Below are positions 29,282-37,887 of a stretch of 64,000 nucleotides of DNA, in pieces. A program made the translations under genes and the position numbers. The stretch comes from Caldilineaceae bacterium (lineage in GTDB: Bacteria > Chloroflexota > Anaerolineae > Caldilineales > Caldilineaceae). Location: NCBI GenBank assembly GCA_020433455.1, contig JAGRCP010000048.1, positions 1 to 64,000 of the forward strand, written 5' to 3'. Below the pieces are notes generated by a model. It had not been told where the DNA came from. It ran no database searches and was given only the letters and a program-made list of their open reading frames with translations. How positions within the stretch are numbered: the first letter of the stretch is position 1; each line of letters starts with the position of its first letter.

Positions 29282-30301
29282 ATGAATTATTGGACAATTT
29301 TCTTTTTAGGCGTCTTTGTGGGCTGGTTGGTTGAATGGATTATCGATTGGCTTTTCTGGCGACGGACGCTGCGCAAAATTTATGATAACGAAACCTATCT
29401 GGAGCGTGAATTGGCTCTTGCCCGTTCTCAGTTGGGCGACGCCGACGCCGACGAGTCATACGTGAGCAAGCTCCAAACCCAGCTGAATATGGCCCGCATT
29501 GAAACGGCTTCCATCCGTCAGCAGCGGGACGCGCTACAGGCGGAGATGGATGCGCTCCACGCAGGAGCGGATCTCTCCGGGCTGGATGTGCGTTCCGGCC
29601 TGCTGGTCGATCTCGGTCCGGATGCGGCGGAAGTCGGGACCCCGGAGCAAGACAGCCCGACCTCTGATGCGGAGTCCCGCATCTACGTGCAGCGGGATGA
29701 TCTGGAGGTAATCAACGGAATTGGTCCGGTGTACGAAAAACGCCTCTATGCCGCGGGCGTTGAGACGTACGCACAGCTGGCGGCTTTATCGATCCAGGAA
29801 CTGGCCGAGTTGGTCCAGGCTGAGGATTGGCAGGAACTCGATTATGCAGGCTGGATTGCCCAGGCCGGCCAATTTGCCCAGGTGGCGCATCACGAACTGC
29901 TGCCCGACCGCCTGGAGGACATCTCGGGCATCGGCCCGGCCTATGCCAAGCGCCTGCGCGCGGCGGACATTCGCTCCTTTGAACAACTCTCCGCCTCATC
30001 GACCCGACAACTTGAAGAGATTCTCGGCAAGGGTCGCCTGGCCGATTATGCAAGCTGGATTGAGCAGGCCAAGCGGTATGCGCAACTGCTCAGTAACGAA
30101 CGCGTCCCCTCGGAGCTTGAGCGCATCAAGGGGATCGGCCCCGTTTTTGCCGCGCGCCTGGAACTGGCCGGCATTCACACTTTCCAGTCCCTTAGTCAAT
30201 TATCGGAAGCGCAGTTGCGTGAGATCATTGGTGAAGCGGGCTGGCCCTTGGTGAATTACGCCGGCTGGATGGCCCAGGCCCGCCGGTTGACCGAGAGGTA
30301 G
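29282..30301 (+). CDS. membrane-anchored triple helix-hairpin-helix protein
   Basis: 339 residues from an ATG behind AGGAG. The N-terminal WTIFFLGVFVGWLVEWIIDWLFW is a membrane anchor, followed by a short coiled coil (residues about 40-90) and a Pro/Glu/Asp linker. Three HhH-type repeats follow, each starting xIxGIGPxxxxRL and then xxFxxLxxLS: about residues 138-195, 208-265 and 277-335. Such domains bind DNA or proteins without sequence specificity. It may tether DNA or complexes to the membrane; function unknown. Confidence 0.78.
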   Translation: MNYWTIFFLGVFVGWLVEWIIDWLFWRRTLRKIYDNETYLERELALARSQLGDADADESYVSKLQTQLNMARIETASIRQQRDALQAEMDALHAGADLSGLDVRSGLLVDLGPDAAEVGTPEQDSPTSDAESRIYVQRDDLEVINGIGPVYEKRLYAAGVETYAQLAALSIQELAELVQAEDWQELDYAGWIAQAGQFAQVAHHELLPDRLEDISGIGPAYAKRLRAADIRSFEQLSASSTRQLEEILGKGRLADYASWIEQAKRYAQLLSNERVPSELERIKGIGPVFAARLELAGIHTFQSLSQLSEAQLREIIGEAGWPLVNYAGWMAQARRLTER

Positions 30302-30351
30302 CGAATGGTTGGCTTGATGATTTGATGACTGGTTGGCAGGTCGTCGAGTAA

Positions 30352-30388
30352 CAAGTCAACCAATCAACCAATAAACCATTCACCCAAT
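30352..30388. repeat. CAACCAATC-type repeat at convergent junction
   Basis: CAACCAATCAACCAATAAAC and flanking bases form roughly 8-bp repeats. They lie between the stop of the HhH gene and the stop of the PA14 gene (convergent). Related repeats occur near 13397, 37868 and 52756. Confidence 0.6.
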
Positions 30389-32584
30389 CTACTCCCCGAC
30401 CATGACCTGCCAGACGTTGTTCACGGCTCCAACGCCGTTGTCTACGTTGATGGTCACCTCGTAAGTCCCTGCCGTCGTGTAGACGTGCTCGATCACCGGT
30501 CCGATGAGGGGCGGACTGTCGTCCCCCATTTGCCAGGTAAATGTGAGCGCCGGGTCCGACGCGGCCGCGTCGCCGGCATCGATACGGATGCGTTGATTGA
30601 TGCGCGCGGCTATGGTAAAGACGCCATCGATAATTTGGGGTTGCTGCATGACGCCGTCCACCGTGACGACGACCGGCGACTCGGGGTCGGTCTGCGCAGG
30701 ATCCTCTCTGGCTGGCGTAGGCTCGACAACGGAATTGGTCGCGGTGGGCAGCGCGGAGGTCCTTCCAGGCGTGGGCGTATTGGCGGCGCTGTCGGCTTCC
30801 TGGGCGGTCTGCACCGCAATCTGATGCTGGATTTCGCTCCGCTCACCCTGATCGTCCGTAATTGTTAATTGCACGGCATAAAAGCCGGCCGTCGCGTAGG
30901 CCTTCTGTACGCTGGCTGCATTGGCCTGGGCTCCGTCGCCAAAATCCCACTCGAATCGGACGATGGGCGCGCTCGATTGGGAATTGCCGGCATAAAAGGG
31001 AATTGTTTCACCGACCTGTGCCTGACTTGGTGCGTCAATAATGGCGGCCGGCGCAGCGAACAGAGTTTGCTCCTCCCCCTCATCCTCAATGCGAATCTGC
31101 TGGGTGACGCTGTCGCTCATGCCCCGGGCGTCGGTAATTGTGAGCGTGACGTTGTAAATGTCGGGCCGGCTGTAGGTGTGTATCGTATCAAAGCCCCTGG
31201 TGCTGGCTCCGTCGCCAAAATCCCATACAGCCTGAGACGCCTGGTTGTCCGGAATGAACCCGGAAATAAAGCCCGAGTCGTAGGCGGAAAAGGCGATTTC
31301 CTGGCCGACTTTACCCCGACTTTCGGCCTGAATCAGCGCCATGGGCGGAACGGCCTCGCCGCCTTGCTTCCAGCCCGTCAGGGTCAGCCCTCCCTCCGGT
31401 CCGGACTTGGCATATTCTACGCGCACGCTGTGACGCCCCGCCTCCAGCAACCCCGTTTGTACGCTGATGGTGCGCTGCTTTCGGGTCTCCCAATCGTCAA
31501 TCAGCAGCCGCCCGTCCAGCCATAGCCGCAGGGATCCCTCTACATCGGCGGTGATAATGTAGTCGTCCGGCTTTACCCGATAGGACTGAGTCCAGCGCGC
31601 GGACCAGCCGCTGGGGGGCAGTTCGGGTATAGGCGGTTCGGTGCTCCACTCTCCGGAGATGATCCGCTCGTTGCGCGTCAACACGGGGGGCTCGCCCAAC
31701 GTTAGGTTGTCATAATATTCGGCCCGCCAATCGGGATATCCCGGGCTGTAGCTTGCATCCAGCCGGATGAGCGCCGCACCCTTGCCCTGAAAATAATCGA
31801 CCCGAATGGTGTGGAGCCCCGCGGCCAAATTGATGTTGGCGCTGTACGTGCGCACTTCGCCTGCTTGCCAGCCGTCGATGATGAGGCGATCGTCGATATA
31901 GAGGCGCGCGCCGTCATCGGCCCATAGCTCGAAAGAATAGAGGCCGTCGGTCAGCACGCGGCTTAATGTCCAACGCGCCGACCAATCCGTCGCGGGCATT
32001 TCCGGAGCCGGCGCTGTCTCTTCCCACTGGTAGTCGATGTGCTCATCGGCGCGGACGAGGACCGGTTCGCCCTGAAGCGAACGATTGGAGAAATATTCGG
32101 CCCGCCAGGCGGTGAGGGATAGCGGCGGCCCTCGGGTGGGCGCGGGGAGGAGCGGCGCATCCTCTACCGGCATGAGGCGCGGATCGGCCCCCGTGATGGC
32201 GCTTACGGATATCCAGCCGGCGGTTCCTGCGTCGTCCAGGGCCACGACCGCCCAATCGCCGTCGCTGCTGCTGCCGGTAACGCGGATGCTTTTTCCTGCC
32301 GGCAGCATATCGATGATGGGATAGCCGTCTCCCGGACCGGCTAACACCTGGGCGATACTGCTTGTGGCAAATTGGGGGCTATCGAGTCCGCCTGGGTTGC
32401 TTGCGTCTGTTTCATCGGACTGCCCATTTTCAGACGGCGCGGCCTCGGTTGCGTGGTTGTTTTCCTCTGATGCTGGTTGCCTGGTCCAGCGTGCTGTAAG
32501 TCCAATCATCAGGAGGAGGAGCAATCCGCCCAGGCCGGCAAGAAGCATGCTTTTTGCCGGCGAACGATTCGTCCGATCATTCAT
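30389..32584 (-). CDS. SH3/PA14/PKD multi-domain surface protein
   Basis: 731 residues. An N-terminal membrane anchor (residues about 11-29) and Ser/Glu-rich stretch are followed by a bacterial SH3-like segment (about 80-135), two PA14 domains (about 157-280 and 283-410, each with DGxxLYIDDRLIIDGW or LRLWLDGRLLIDDW), and PKD domains at about 425-505 (DFGDGAST), 520-600 (DFGDGAQANA) and 640-730. PA14 and PKD domains often bind glycans or proteins outside the cell. It shares its PA14-PKD architecture with the next gene. Confidence 0.8.
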   Translation of the reverse strand: MNDRTNRSPAKSMLLAGLGGLLLLLMIGLTARWTRQPASEENNHATEAAPSENGQSDETDASNPGGLDSPQFATSSIAQVLAGPGDGYPIIDMLPAGKSIRVTGSSSDGDWAVVALDDAGTAGWISVSAITGADPRLMPVEDAPLLPAPTRGPPLSLTAWRAEYFSNRSLQGEPVLVRADEHIDYQWEETAPAPEMPATDWSARWTLSRVLTDGLYSFELWADDGARLYIDDRLIIDGWQAGEVRTYSANINLAAGLHTIRVDYFQGKGAALIRLDASYSPGYPDWRAEYYDNLTLGEPPVLTRNERIISGEWSTEPPIPELPPSGWSARWTQSYRVKPDDYIITADVEGSLRLWLDGRLLIDDWETRKQRTISVQTGLLEAGRHSVRVEYAKSGPEGGLTLTGWKQGGEAVPPMALIQAESRGKVGQEIAFSAYDSGFISGFIPDNQASQAVWDFGDGASTRGFDTIHTYSRPDIYNVTLTITDARGMSDSVTQQIRIEDEGEEQTLFAAPAAIIDAPSQAQVGETIPFYAGNSQSSAPIVRFEWDFGDGAQANAASVQKAYATAGFYAVQLTITDDQGERSEIQHQIAVQTAQEADSAANTPTPGRTSALPTATNSVVEPTPAREDPAQTDPESPVVVTVDGVMQQPQIIDGVFTIAARINQRIRIDAGDAAASDPALTFTWQMGDDSPPLIGPVIEHVYTTAGTYEVTINVDNGVGAVNNVWQVMVGE

Positions 32585-32600
32585 AACGCCTCAAGCTTCT

Positions 32601-32680
32601 AGTGAAACTCGGCGGAAATTCACATGCAGGTTCTATCAGGGATAAACTCAGCGAATTTCCGCCGTGGTATTCACGCCGAA
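32601..32680 (+). repeat. dispersed leader element, copy 2 with 12-bp stem
   Basis: CGGCGGAAATTC (32610-32621) and GAATTTCCGCCG (32653-32664) form a perfect 12-bp stem with a 31-nt loop, followed by GTGGTATTCACGCCG. It aligns gaplessly over 70 columns with 11751-11820 (about 76 per cent). It occupies the gap between the two PA14 genes. No T-run follows the stem, so it is not an ordinary terminator. Confidence 0.85.
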
Positions 32681-32685
32681 TTGTA

Positions 32686-35600
32686 TTAGGGGACGGAGAC
32701 GGTCCAGTTCGTCGTGTCGCTCTGCCCGTTCTGGTTGGTTACGGTAAGTTGAATGGTGTATTCGCCCGCCGCAGGAAATTGCAGGGTGATCTCCGGCTCG
32801 TTGTACACAGTGCCCGACGCAATCCATTGATACCCGTTCTCTGCCAGTGGGGCTCCGCCCGTTCCGGACATCAACGCACTAAAGACTATCTGCTGATTTG
32901 CCTGCACCTGGACAATTTCGCCGCGCTCATCATTGCCGATTACCTGCACAGGCGCGCCGTTGATCGTCGCCTGGATGACTGCCGTGGGCGGATTGCCCGT
33001 GACGGGCACTTCACCGGGCAGGGTCGGCGTGGGCGTCGGCTGGGGCGACTCGCCTGTTACAGGCGTAAAGGTCGGCGTGGGCGTCATCTCTCCCACCGGC
33101 GTTGCTTCACCTCCCGGCGGCGCTTCCTGCTGAGCGGGCGCAGGCGTGGGCGTCGCGGGGAGAGGCGTAGGAGCCACCGGCGTTGCCGTGGGGATCAGCT
33201 GCTCGCTGGATGGGACGGGCGGCGGAGCCTGGCCGATAAGAATTAGCCTGCTGTCAGTGCCCTGTAGCCCCTGATCATCCGTGACGGTGAGGGTGACATT
33301 GTAGACCCCCGGTACGCTGTAGCTTTTGGTGACCTGCGCCGCACCGGCTGTGGTGTCATCACCGAAGTCCCAGGCAAAAGTGATGATCGGATTGGTGCTG
33401 TCGGATTGCCGGGCGTCGAAGTTCATCACATTGCCCACCGTACCCAGCCGCAGAGAGTCAATCGCGGCATCGGGCGCACTGAGAGGATTGGGCGCGGTCG
33501 GTTCTTCATCCACTCGAATCTGGCCGGATGTGGCGTTGGTTCTGCCCTGATCGTCCGTCACGGTGAGGGTGACGCTGTAGATGCCCGCCTCCTCGTAGAC
33601 GTGTTCGGCCTGAATGCCTGCGCCCGTGGCGCCGTCGCCCCATTCCCAGGCATAATCGACCAGCTCGCTCTGGTCCGCTACGGATTCTCCCGCGTTCAGC
33701 AAAACGTTCTGCCCAATTCGGGCCCGGGTCGGGCCGCGGAAGACGGCCTGAGGCGTTCTGCCGGGGATGGCGGGCTGCCAGCCAAGCTGGACGCGACCGG
33801 CCAGATCTGTTTTGGCGTAATCGATTCGCAGGTCGTGCTCGCCTGCTTCCATCACCTGGGAGCGTGCGCTCAGCGTGCGCATTTCCTGCTCGTTCCAGCT
33901 GTCGATGAGCAGCACGCCGTCCAGCCACAGGCGTACGCCGCCTGCTGCCTGGATGGTGAAGCGATACGCCATTTGATCGAAAGCGGTCCGGCTACTCCAG
34001 CGTACCGACCAGTTATTGGCAGGAATGCCGGGAATCGGCTCGTTCTGGCCCCACGTATAGTTGAGCGATTCCTCATTGCGCACCACGGCCGGCTCGCCCT
34101 GGATGTCGGGATTGGTGAAATATTCCGCCTTCCAGTCGGGGTAGCGGCTAGTCAGGACCATATTTGCGCGTACGGCGGCATTTCCTTCGCCCGGGCGATA
34201 CTCAACCTGGATGGTATGCGGTCCCCGCCCCAGATTTAACGGAACGCTGTGAGCGGTTGGAATCTCCATATCCCAATAGTCCAACACGGGCACTTCGTTG
34301 ATCCAGACGCGTATGCCGCCGTCGCCAAAGACGTTGAGGTGATAGGTTCCGGCCGGGAGTTCGCGTACGATTGTCCAGCGCACGGAGAAGTTGTCGGCTG
34401 TAACCTCGGGCGCAGGCGCTTCCGTGCCCCAGGAAAAGTCGATCATGCTGTCCTGGCGGGTTAAGGCCGGCGGGCCGGCGACTTCATCGTTGTTGAAGTA
34501 CTCGCCTTCCCAATTGAGCAACGCGTTGACCGGCTCGATGCCGACGGGCTCTAATGTAAACGCAGCCGTGACGGGCTGTTCGGCCGATGCAATGCCCTCG
34601 CTATAGAAAAACTCAGTCAGGAGGAGCGCTAATTGGGGCAGCGCTTCATCCAGCATTTCATGGGATGCGCCGTCTATCACGACCTCCCGGCCGTTCTCCA
34701 GCCCCGTCAGCATGGCTTCCGCATTGGCAGCCGGCGCCAGGGCGTCCATGCTGCCGCTGACCAGGAGGATGGGAATATCGCTTGTCAGCGGGTTCCGAAA
34801 AGCCTCATCCAGCGCGGGATCGCCTACCCGGGGGCAAAGCTCCGCCCAGACGCCGTTGATGGCATTGCCCAGCAGCGCCTCTTCGGCCTGGGTCGTAATC
34901 GCTTCCTGGCGCGCGGGGCCGGCGGATGAAGCGCAACGCACCATAACGGGCGTCAGGTTGTCGCCTGCCTGACGACGGTAGGTCAAGGCCTGGCGGGCGG
35001 CCCAGGAATAGTCGCCCTGAGCCATTTCGGCATAGCGGGCGGGCAGGCTCCGCTGGGTAGAGTTCGCCAGGGCCTGCGCCGTGACGTACTGGATATCGCC
35101 TCGGCTGATGGGAACCTGGACGGGCAGACCGCTGACGGGATCATCGGTGAAGACGGTTATGGGCCCTGCCGAGAGGCGATCCAGCACGGCCGCGACCGTG
35201 GCGCGGAAGTCAGGCATTTGCGGCCCCAGAACGGGATCCGCGTTGATGCGGCTCTCCAGGAGGGCCAGTTGATTTTCCACATCGGCAGGCAACACGGTTA
35301 GCTGATCCGGCCCCTGTACCAACAGTAGGGCGGCCCGGGCGATGGACTCGGGCGCGGCTTTGATGAGGGCTGCGCCCACATGGCTGCCGTATCCAATGCC
35401 CAGCAGGTTGATCTCCTCGTATCCCAGGGCCCGGCGCATGGCGTCCACATCGTTCGCCATCTCTTGCGCGTTGTAGGCGGCCGGATCAATGCCCGCATCC
35501 TGCCACTGCTGATAACAATGCGCGTAGTAATCGCCCAGTCGGGTTGCAATGCGCCTGTAGGTGGGCGGATTGGTGAAAAAGTTGCCGAAGCGCTGGGAGC

Positions 35601-36042
35601 AGCTCAGGCGGGGCCGGGCGTCGCCCATGCCCCGGGGCTCCATCATAATGATGTCCGACTGGCCGCCGAAGATGGCGGAAAGTGCCAGAAATTGTTCGCC
35701 CATCTCCGTCAGCGTGCGGCCGTTAAGGGGGGAATCGGTCAGAACGATTACCGGTAAGTCGGGCTCGTCGGCCGCGGTGCGATAGCGGAGCGCCGAGACT
35801 TCAATCGCCGCGTCATTAGCGCTTTCCTCGGCGGTCAGGCGCAGCCACTCGACCATGATTGTGGGCTGATCGTCATTCTCCAGCAGGAAGGGCGCAACCA
35901 GCACGGCCGGCGTGTCGGAAGGCGCGGCGCGCTGAGCCGTCAGCGGGCGCGGCGCAACAGCTATGATCAGCGCGCCCATGAGCAGGATGACAAGCGTGGC
36001 TTGCAGCGCGGATCGGGTTGTAAAACGTATGCCGCTGGGCAT
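32686..36042 (-). CDS. alpha/beta-hydrolase-like domain with PA14 and PKD domains, nucleophile Ser missing
   Basis: 1118 residues. A signal or anchor helix (about 13-30) is followed by a TAP-like alpha/beta-hydrolase region (about 60-480). The elbow, normally GxSYG, reads GIGYGS, so the nucleophile Ser is Gly217 (codon GGA, 35392-35394). The acid (SGSMDALAP) and His (GASHEM) positions are kept. Two PA14 domains follow (about 510-635 and 640-765), then PKD domains (about 775-850 and 870-945, DFGDDTTAG), a long Thr-Pro linker, and a final Ig-like/PKD domain (about 1025-1118). ATG behind AGAGG. The Ser loss suggests a binding rather than enzymatic role, unless a nearby Ser takes over. Confidence 0.82.
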   Translation of the reverse strand: MPSGIRFTTRSALQATLVILLMGALIIAVAPRPLTAQRAAPSDTPAVLVAPFLLENDDQPTIMVEWLRLTAEESANDAAIEVSALRYRTAADEPDLPVIVLTDSPLNGRTLTEMGEQFLALSAIFGGQSDIIMMEPRGMGDARPRLSCSQRFGNFFTNPPTYRRIATRLGDYYAHCYQQWQDAGIDPAAYNAQEMANDVDAMRRALGYEEINLLGIGYGSHVGAALIKAAPESIARAALLLVQGPDQLTVLPADVENQLALLESRINADPVLGPQMPDFRATVAAVLDRLSAGPITVFTDDPVSGLPVQVPISRGDIQYVTAQALANSTQRSLPARYAEMAQGDYSWAARQALTYRRQAGDNLTPVMVRCASSAGPARQEAITTQAEEALLGNAINGVWAELCPRVGDPALDEAFRNPLTSDIPILLVSGSMDALAPAANAEAMLTGLENGREVVIDGASHEMLDEALPQLALLLTEFFYSEGIASAEQPVTAAFTLEPVGIEPVNALLNWEGEYFNNDEVAGPPALTRQDSMIDFSWGTEAPAPEVTADNFSVRWTIVRELPAGTYHLNVFGDGGIRVWINEVPVLDYWDMEIPTAHSVPLNLGRGPHTIQVEYRPGEGNAAVRANMVLTSRYPDWKAEYFTNPDIQGEPAVVRNEESLNYTWGQNEPIPGIPANNWSVRWSSRTAFDQMAYRFTIQAAGGVRLWLDGVLLIDSWNEQEMRTLSARSQVMEAGEHDLRIDYAKTDLAGRVQLGWQPAIPGRTPQAVFRGPTRARIGQNVLLNAGESVADQSELVDYAWEWGDGATGAGIQAEHVYEEAGIYSVTLTVTDDQGRTNATSGQIRVDEEPTAPNPLSAPDAAIDSLRLGTVGNVMNFDARQSDSTNPIITFAWDFGDDTTAGAAQVTKSYSVPGVYNVTLTVTDDQGLQGTDSRLILIGQAPPPVPSSEQLIPTATPVAPTPLPATPTPAPAQQEAPPGGEATPVGEMTPTPTFTPVTGESPQPTPTPTLPGEVPVTGNPPTAVIQATINGAPVQVIGNDERGEIVQVQANQQIVFSALMSGTGGAPLAENGYQWIASGTVYNEPEITLQFPAAGEYTIQLTVTNQNGQSDTTNWTVSVP

Positions 36043-36149
36043 TCACATTACCTCTTGAATTGGTTGGGAAAGTGGGGTTCGCAACGCGGCAAGTCAGGAT
36101 CGCGCAGTAGCATTTGCCGCCTTAAGTTCGGCTGATTGTAGCGAGTCAT

Positions 36150-36177
36150 AGTATAGCATAGCCCCAATGTGGGCCAA
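36150..36177 (-). promoter_or_regulatory. promoter of hydrolase/PA14 gene
   Basis: Minus strand TTGGCC (36172-36177), 16-bp spacer and TATACT (36150-36155), about 107 bp upstream of the ATG. The rest of the 36043-36336 region holds no gene beyond the MFS leader. Confidence 0.4.
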
Positions 36178-36336
36178 ATGCTGCCGGGAGGCTCGCTGCA
36201 CGATATTTTCGTAATTTTATCGTCCCGCTTCGGATCGCTTTCGATTGGCTTTTATAGACGGCAGCCATTACCATATAAGGATAGCTCTGTCGTTGCGGCC
36301 GTTTATCGACCGCGTCCTGTCGCCCTGAGGTCTATC

Positions 36337-37803
36337 ATGCCTGCTAAGTGTGCTCCCGCTCCCGACGTTCCAGCCGTCGGAGTCTCCGCTTACCCTGCTG
36401 CGCAACCCAAACAGAATATTGACATAAGTCAAGACTCTGCCAAGCAGGGCATCGGCGATCGGCGTCTGGTCTTTTTCCTCATGGCGCCGACCCTCCTCAT
36501 GGTGCTGACCGCCTCGAGCTTTGGCGTGGCGTTGCCCGCGATTCGCACCCACTTCGCGATGGGCGCTGATGCTGCGGCCTGGATGGTGACGGCCTACACC
36601 CTGCCCTTCATGATGTTTATGCCCCTGTACGGCCGCTTGGGAGACGCACTGGGCAAGCGCAACCTCCTGGTGGCGGGCATGGGTTTGTTCTTTGCCGGCA
36701 CGCTGCTGCTCTTTCAGGCTCAGCGTTTGCCCCTCTTTGTTGCGGGGCGCGTGATCCAGGGCGTGGGGTTGGCGGCCGTTTCGCCGTTGAGCATGGCCAT
36801 CATCTCGCAACGTTTTCCGCCCCATCGACGCGGGCAGGCGCTGGGCTTGTGGAATTCAGCCGGGCCGTTGACGGGAATTCTGGCCCCGCTTATCGCCGGG
36901 CTGCTGATCGACGCCGTGGGCTGGCGGATGACTTTTTTGCCGCTCTTGATTGTTGCGCCCCTGGCCTCAGCCGTGATTTTTTGGGGAATTCCCTCATCTG
37001 GGCGGACCGTGAGGCTGAGCTATTTGCGCCGTTTCGATTGGCCCGGCGTGCTGCTCCTGGCCGCGACGCTTACCTTGTTTGTCTTTTTTCTCTCCAGCCG
37101 GGTGATTACCGGCGTGGCGCCCCTGCACGACATGCGCTTGCTGACCGCCACGCTCGTTGCCGGCGTGCTGCTGGTCGTTTACGAGCAGCGAAAGGCCGAT
37201 CCCTTCCTCAACCTGGGGCTTTTTCGCACGCGCAGCCTGCGCATGGCCTCTATCATCGCCTGTACGCGTATGTTCGCCATGAGCGGCATCAATTTTCTCA
37301 TGCCCCTCTTCCTGGCGGATGTGCATCACCTACGCGCCTCGACCATTGGCCTCTTGGTCATGCTCGGTGCGACAACGCTCTTTATCACCATGTATTGGGG
37401 CGGACGCGGCGCTGATCGAGGGGGCACCCGCCGCCTGATTACCATGGGGCTGGGTATTCAGGCATTGGCCTTGCTCTCCTTCGGCTTTCTGCCCGCGGGC
37501 GCGCCCATTGCCCTGATTGCGGCGGGGTTGATGCTTCACGGCTTTGGCGCGGGCTTTCCCCTTGCGCCTCTTCACCGGGCCGCCATGAGCCAGGTGGAAG
37601 CCGCCCAGGCCGGCGCAGCCGCGGGCATTTACAGCATGATCCGCTTTAGCGGCACCCTGCTGGGCGCGACATTGGGCGGCGTGCTGCTGGAGCAGATGCT
37701 CAGCAATCACGTTCCTCCGGCCGGCGCCTACCGCACGGTTTTTTGCGTCATCGCGGCCGCGGCCGTAACCGGCGCGCTTCTGGGCCGGGTGATCGACAAT
37801 TAG
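36337..37803 (+). CDS. DHA2-type MFS transporter
   Basis: 488 residues and about 13-14 helices. LMVLTASSFGVALPAIRTHF and the loop GRLGDALGKRNLL (motif A), then GRVIQGVGLAAVSPLSMAII, match drug:H+ antiporter-2 transporters such as EmrB/QacA. The ATG at 36337 follows TGAGG and gives a normal length; the upstream ATG at 36169 would add a hydrophilic leader that does not look like coding sequence. Confidence 0.83.
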   Translation: MPAKCAPAPDVPAVGVSAYPAAQPKQNIDISQDSAKQGIGDRRLVFFLMAPTLLMVLTASSFGVALPAIRTHFAMGADAAAWMVTAYTLPFMMFMPLYGRLGDALGKRNLLVAGMGLFFAGTLLLFQAQRLPLFVAGRVIQGVGLAAVSPLSMAIISQRFPPHRRGQALGLWNSAGPLTGILAPLIAGLLIDAVGWRMTFLPLLIVAPLASAVIFWGIPSSGRTVRLSYLRRFDWPGVLLLAATLTLFVFFLSSRVITGVAPLHDMRLLTATLVAGVLLVVYEQRKADPFLNLGLFRTRSLRMASIIACTRMFAMSGINFLMPLFLADVHHLRASTIGLLVMLGATTLFITMYWGGRGADRGGTRRLITMGLGIQALALLSFGFLPAGAPIALIAAGLMLHGFGAGFPLAPLHRAAMSQVEAAQAGAAAGIYSMIRFSGTLLGATLGGVLLEQMLSNHVPPAGAYRTVFCVIAAAAVTGALLGRVIDN

Positions 37804-37867
37804 AGGGCAGCGGGAATCCCTGTGGCGGGATGATGCATGACACGTGAGGCGTGCTCAACTCCGTTAC

Positions 37868-37887
37868 CCAATCAACAAGTCAACAAG
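37868..37887. repeat. CAACAAGTC repeat at convergent junction
   Basis: Bases near 37868-37887 read CAATCAACAAGTCAACAAGT, a roughly 8-bp repeat that ends at the stop of the isomerase-like gene, in the gap after the convergent MFS gene. It is similar to those near 30352 and 52756. Confidence 0.55.

Noticed and set aside
32602-33246. 214-codon plus-strand frame
   Set aside because: Begins in the dispersed repeat and continues antisense to the PA14 protein; not coding.
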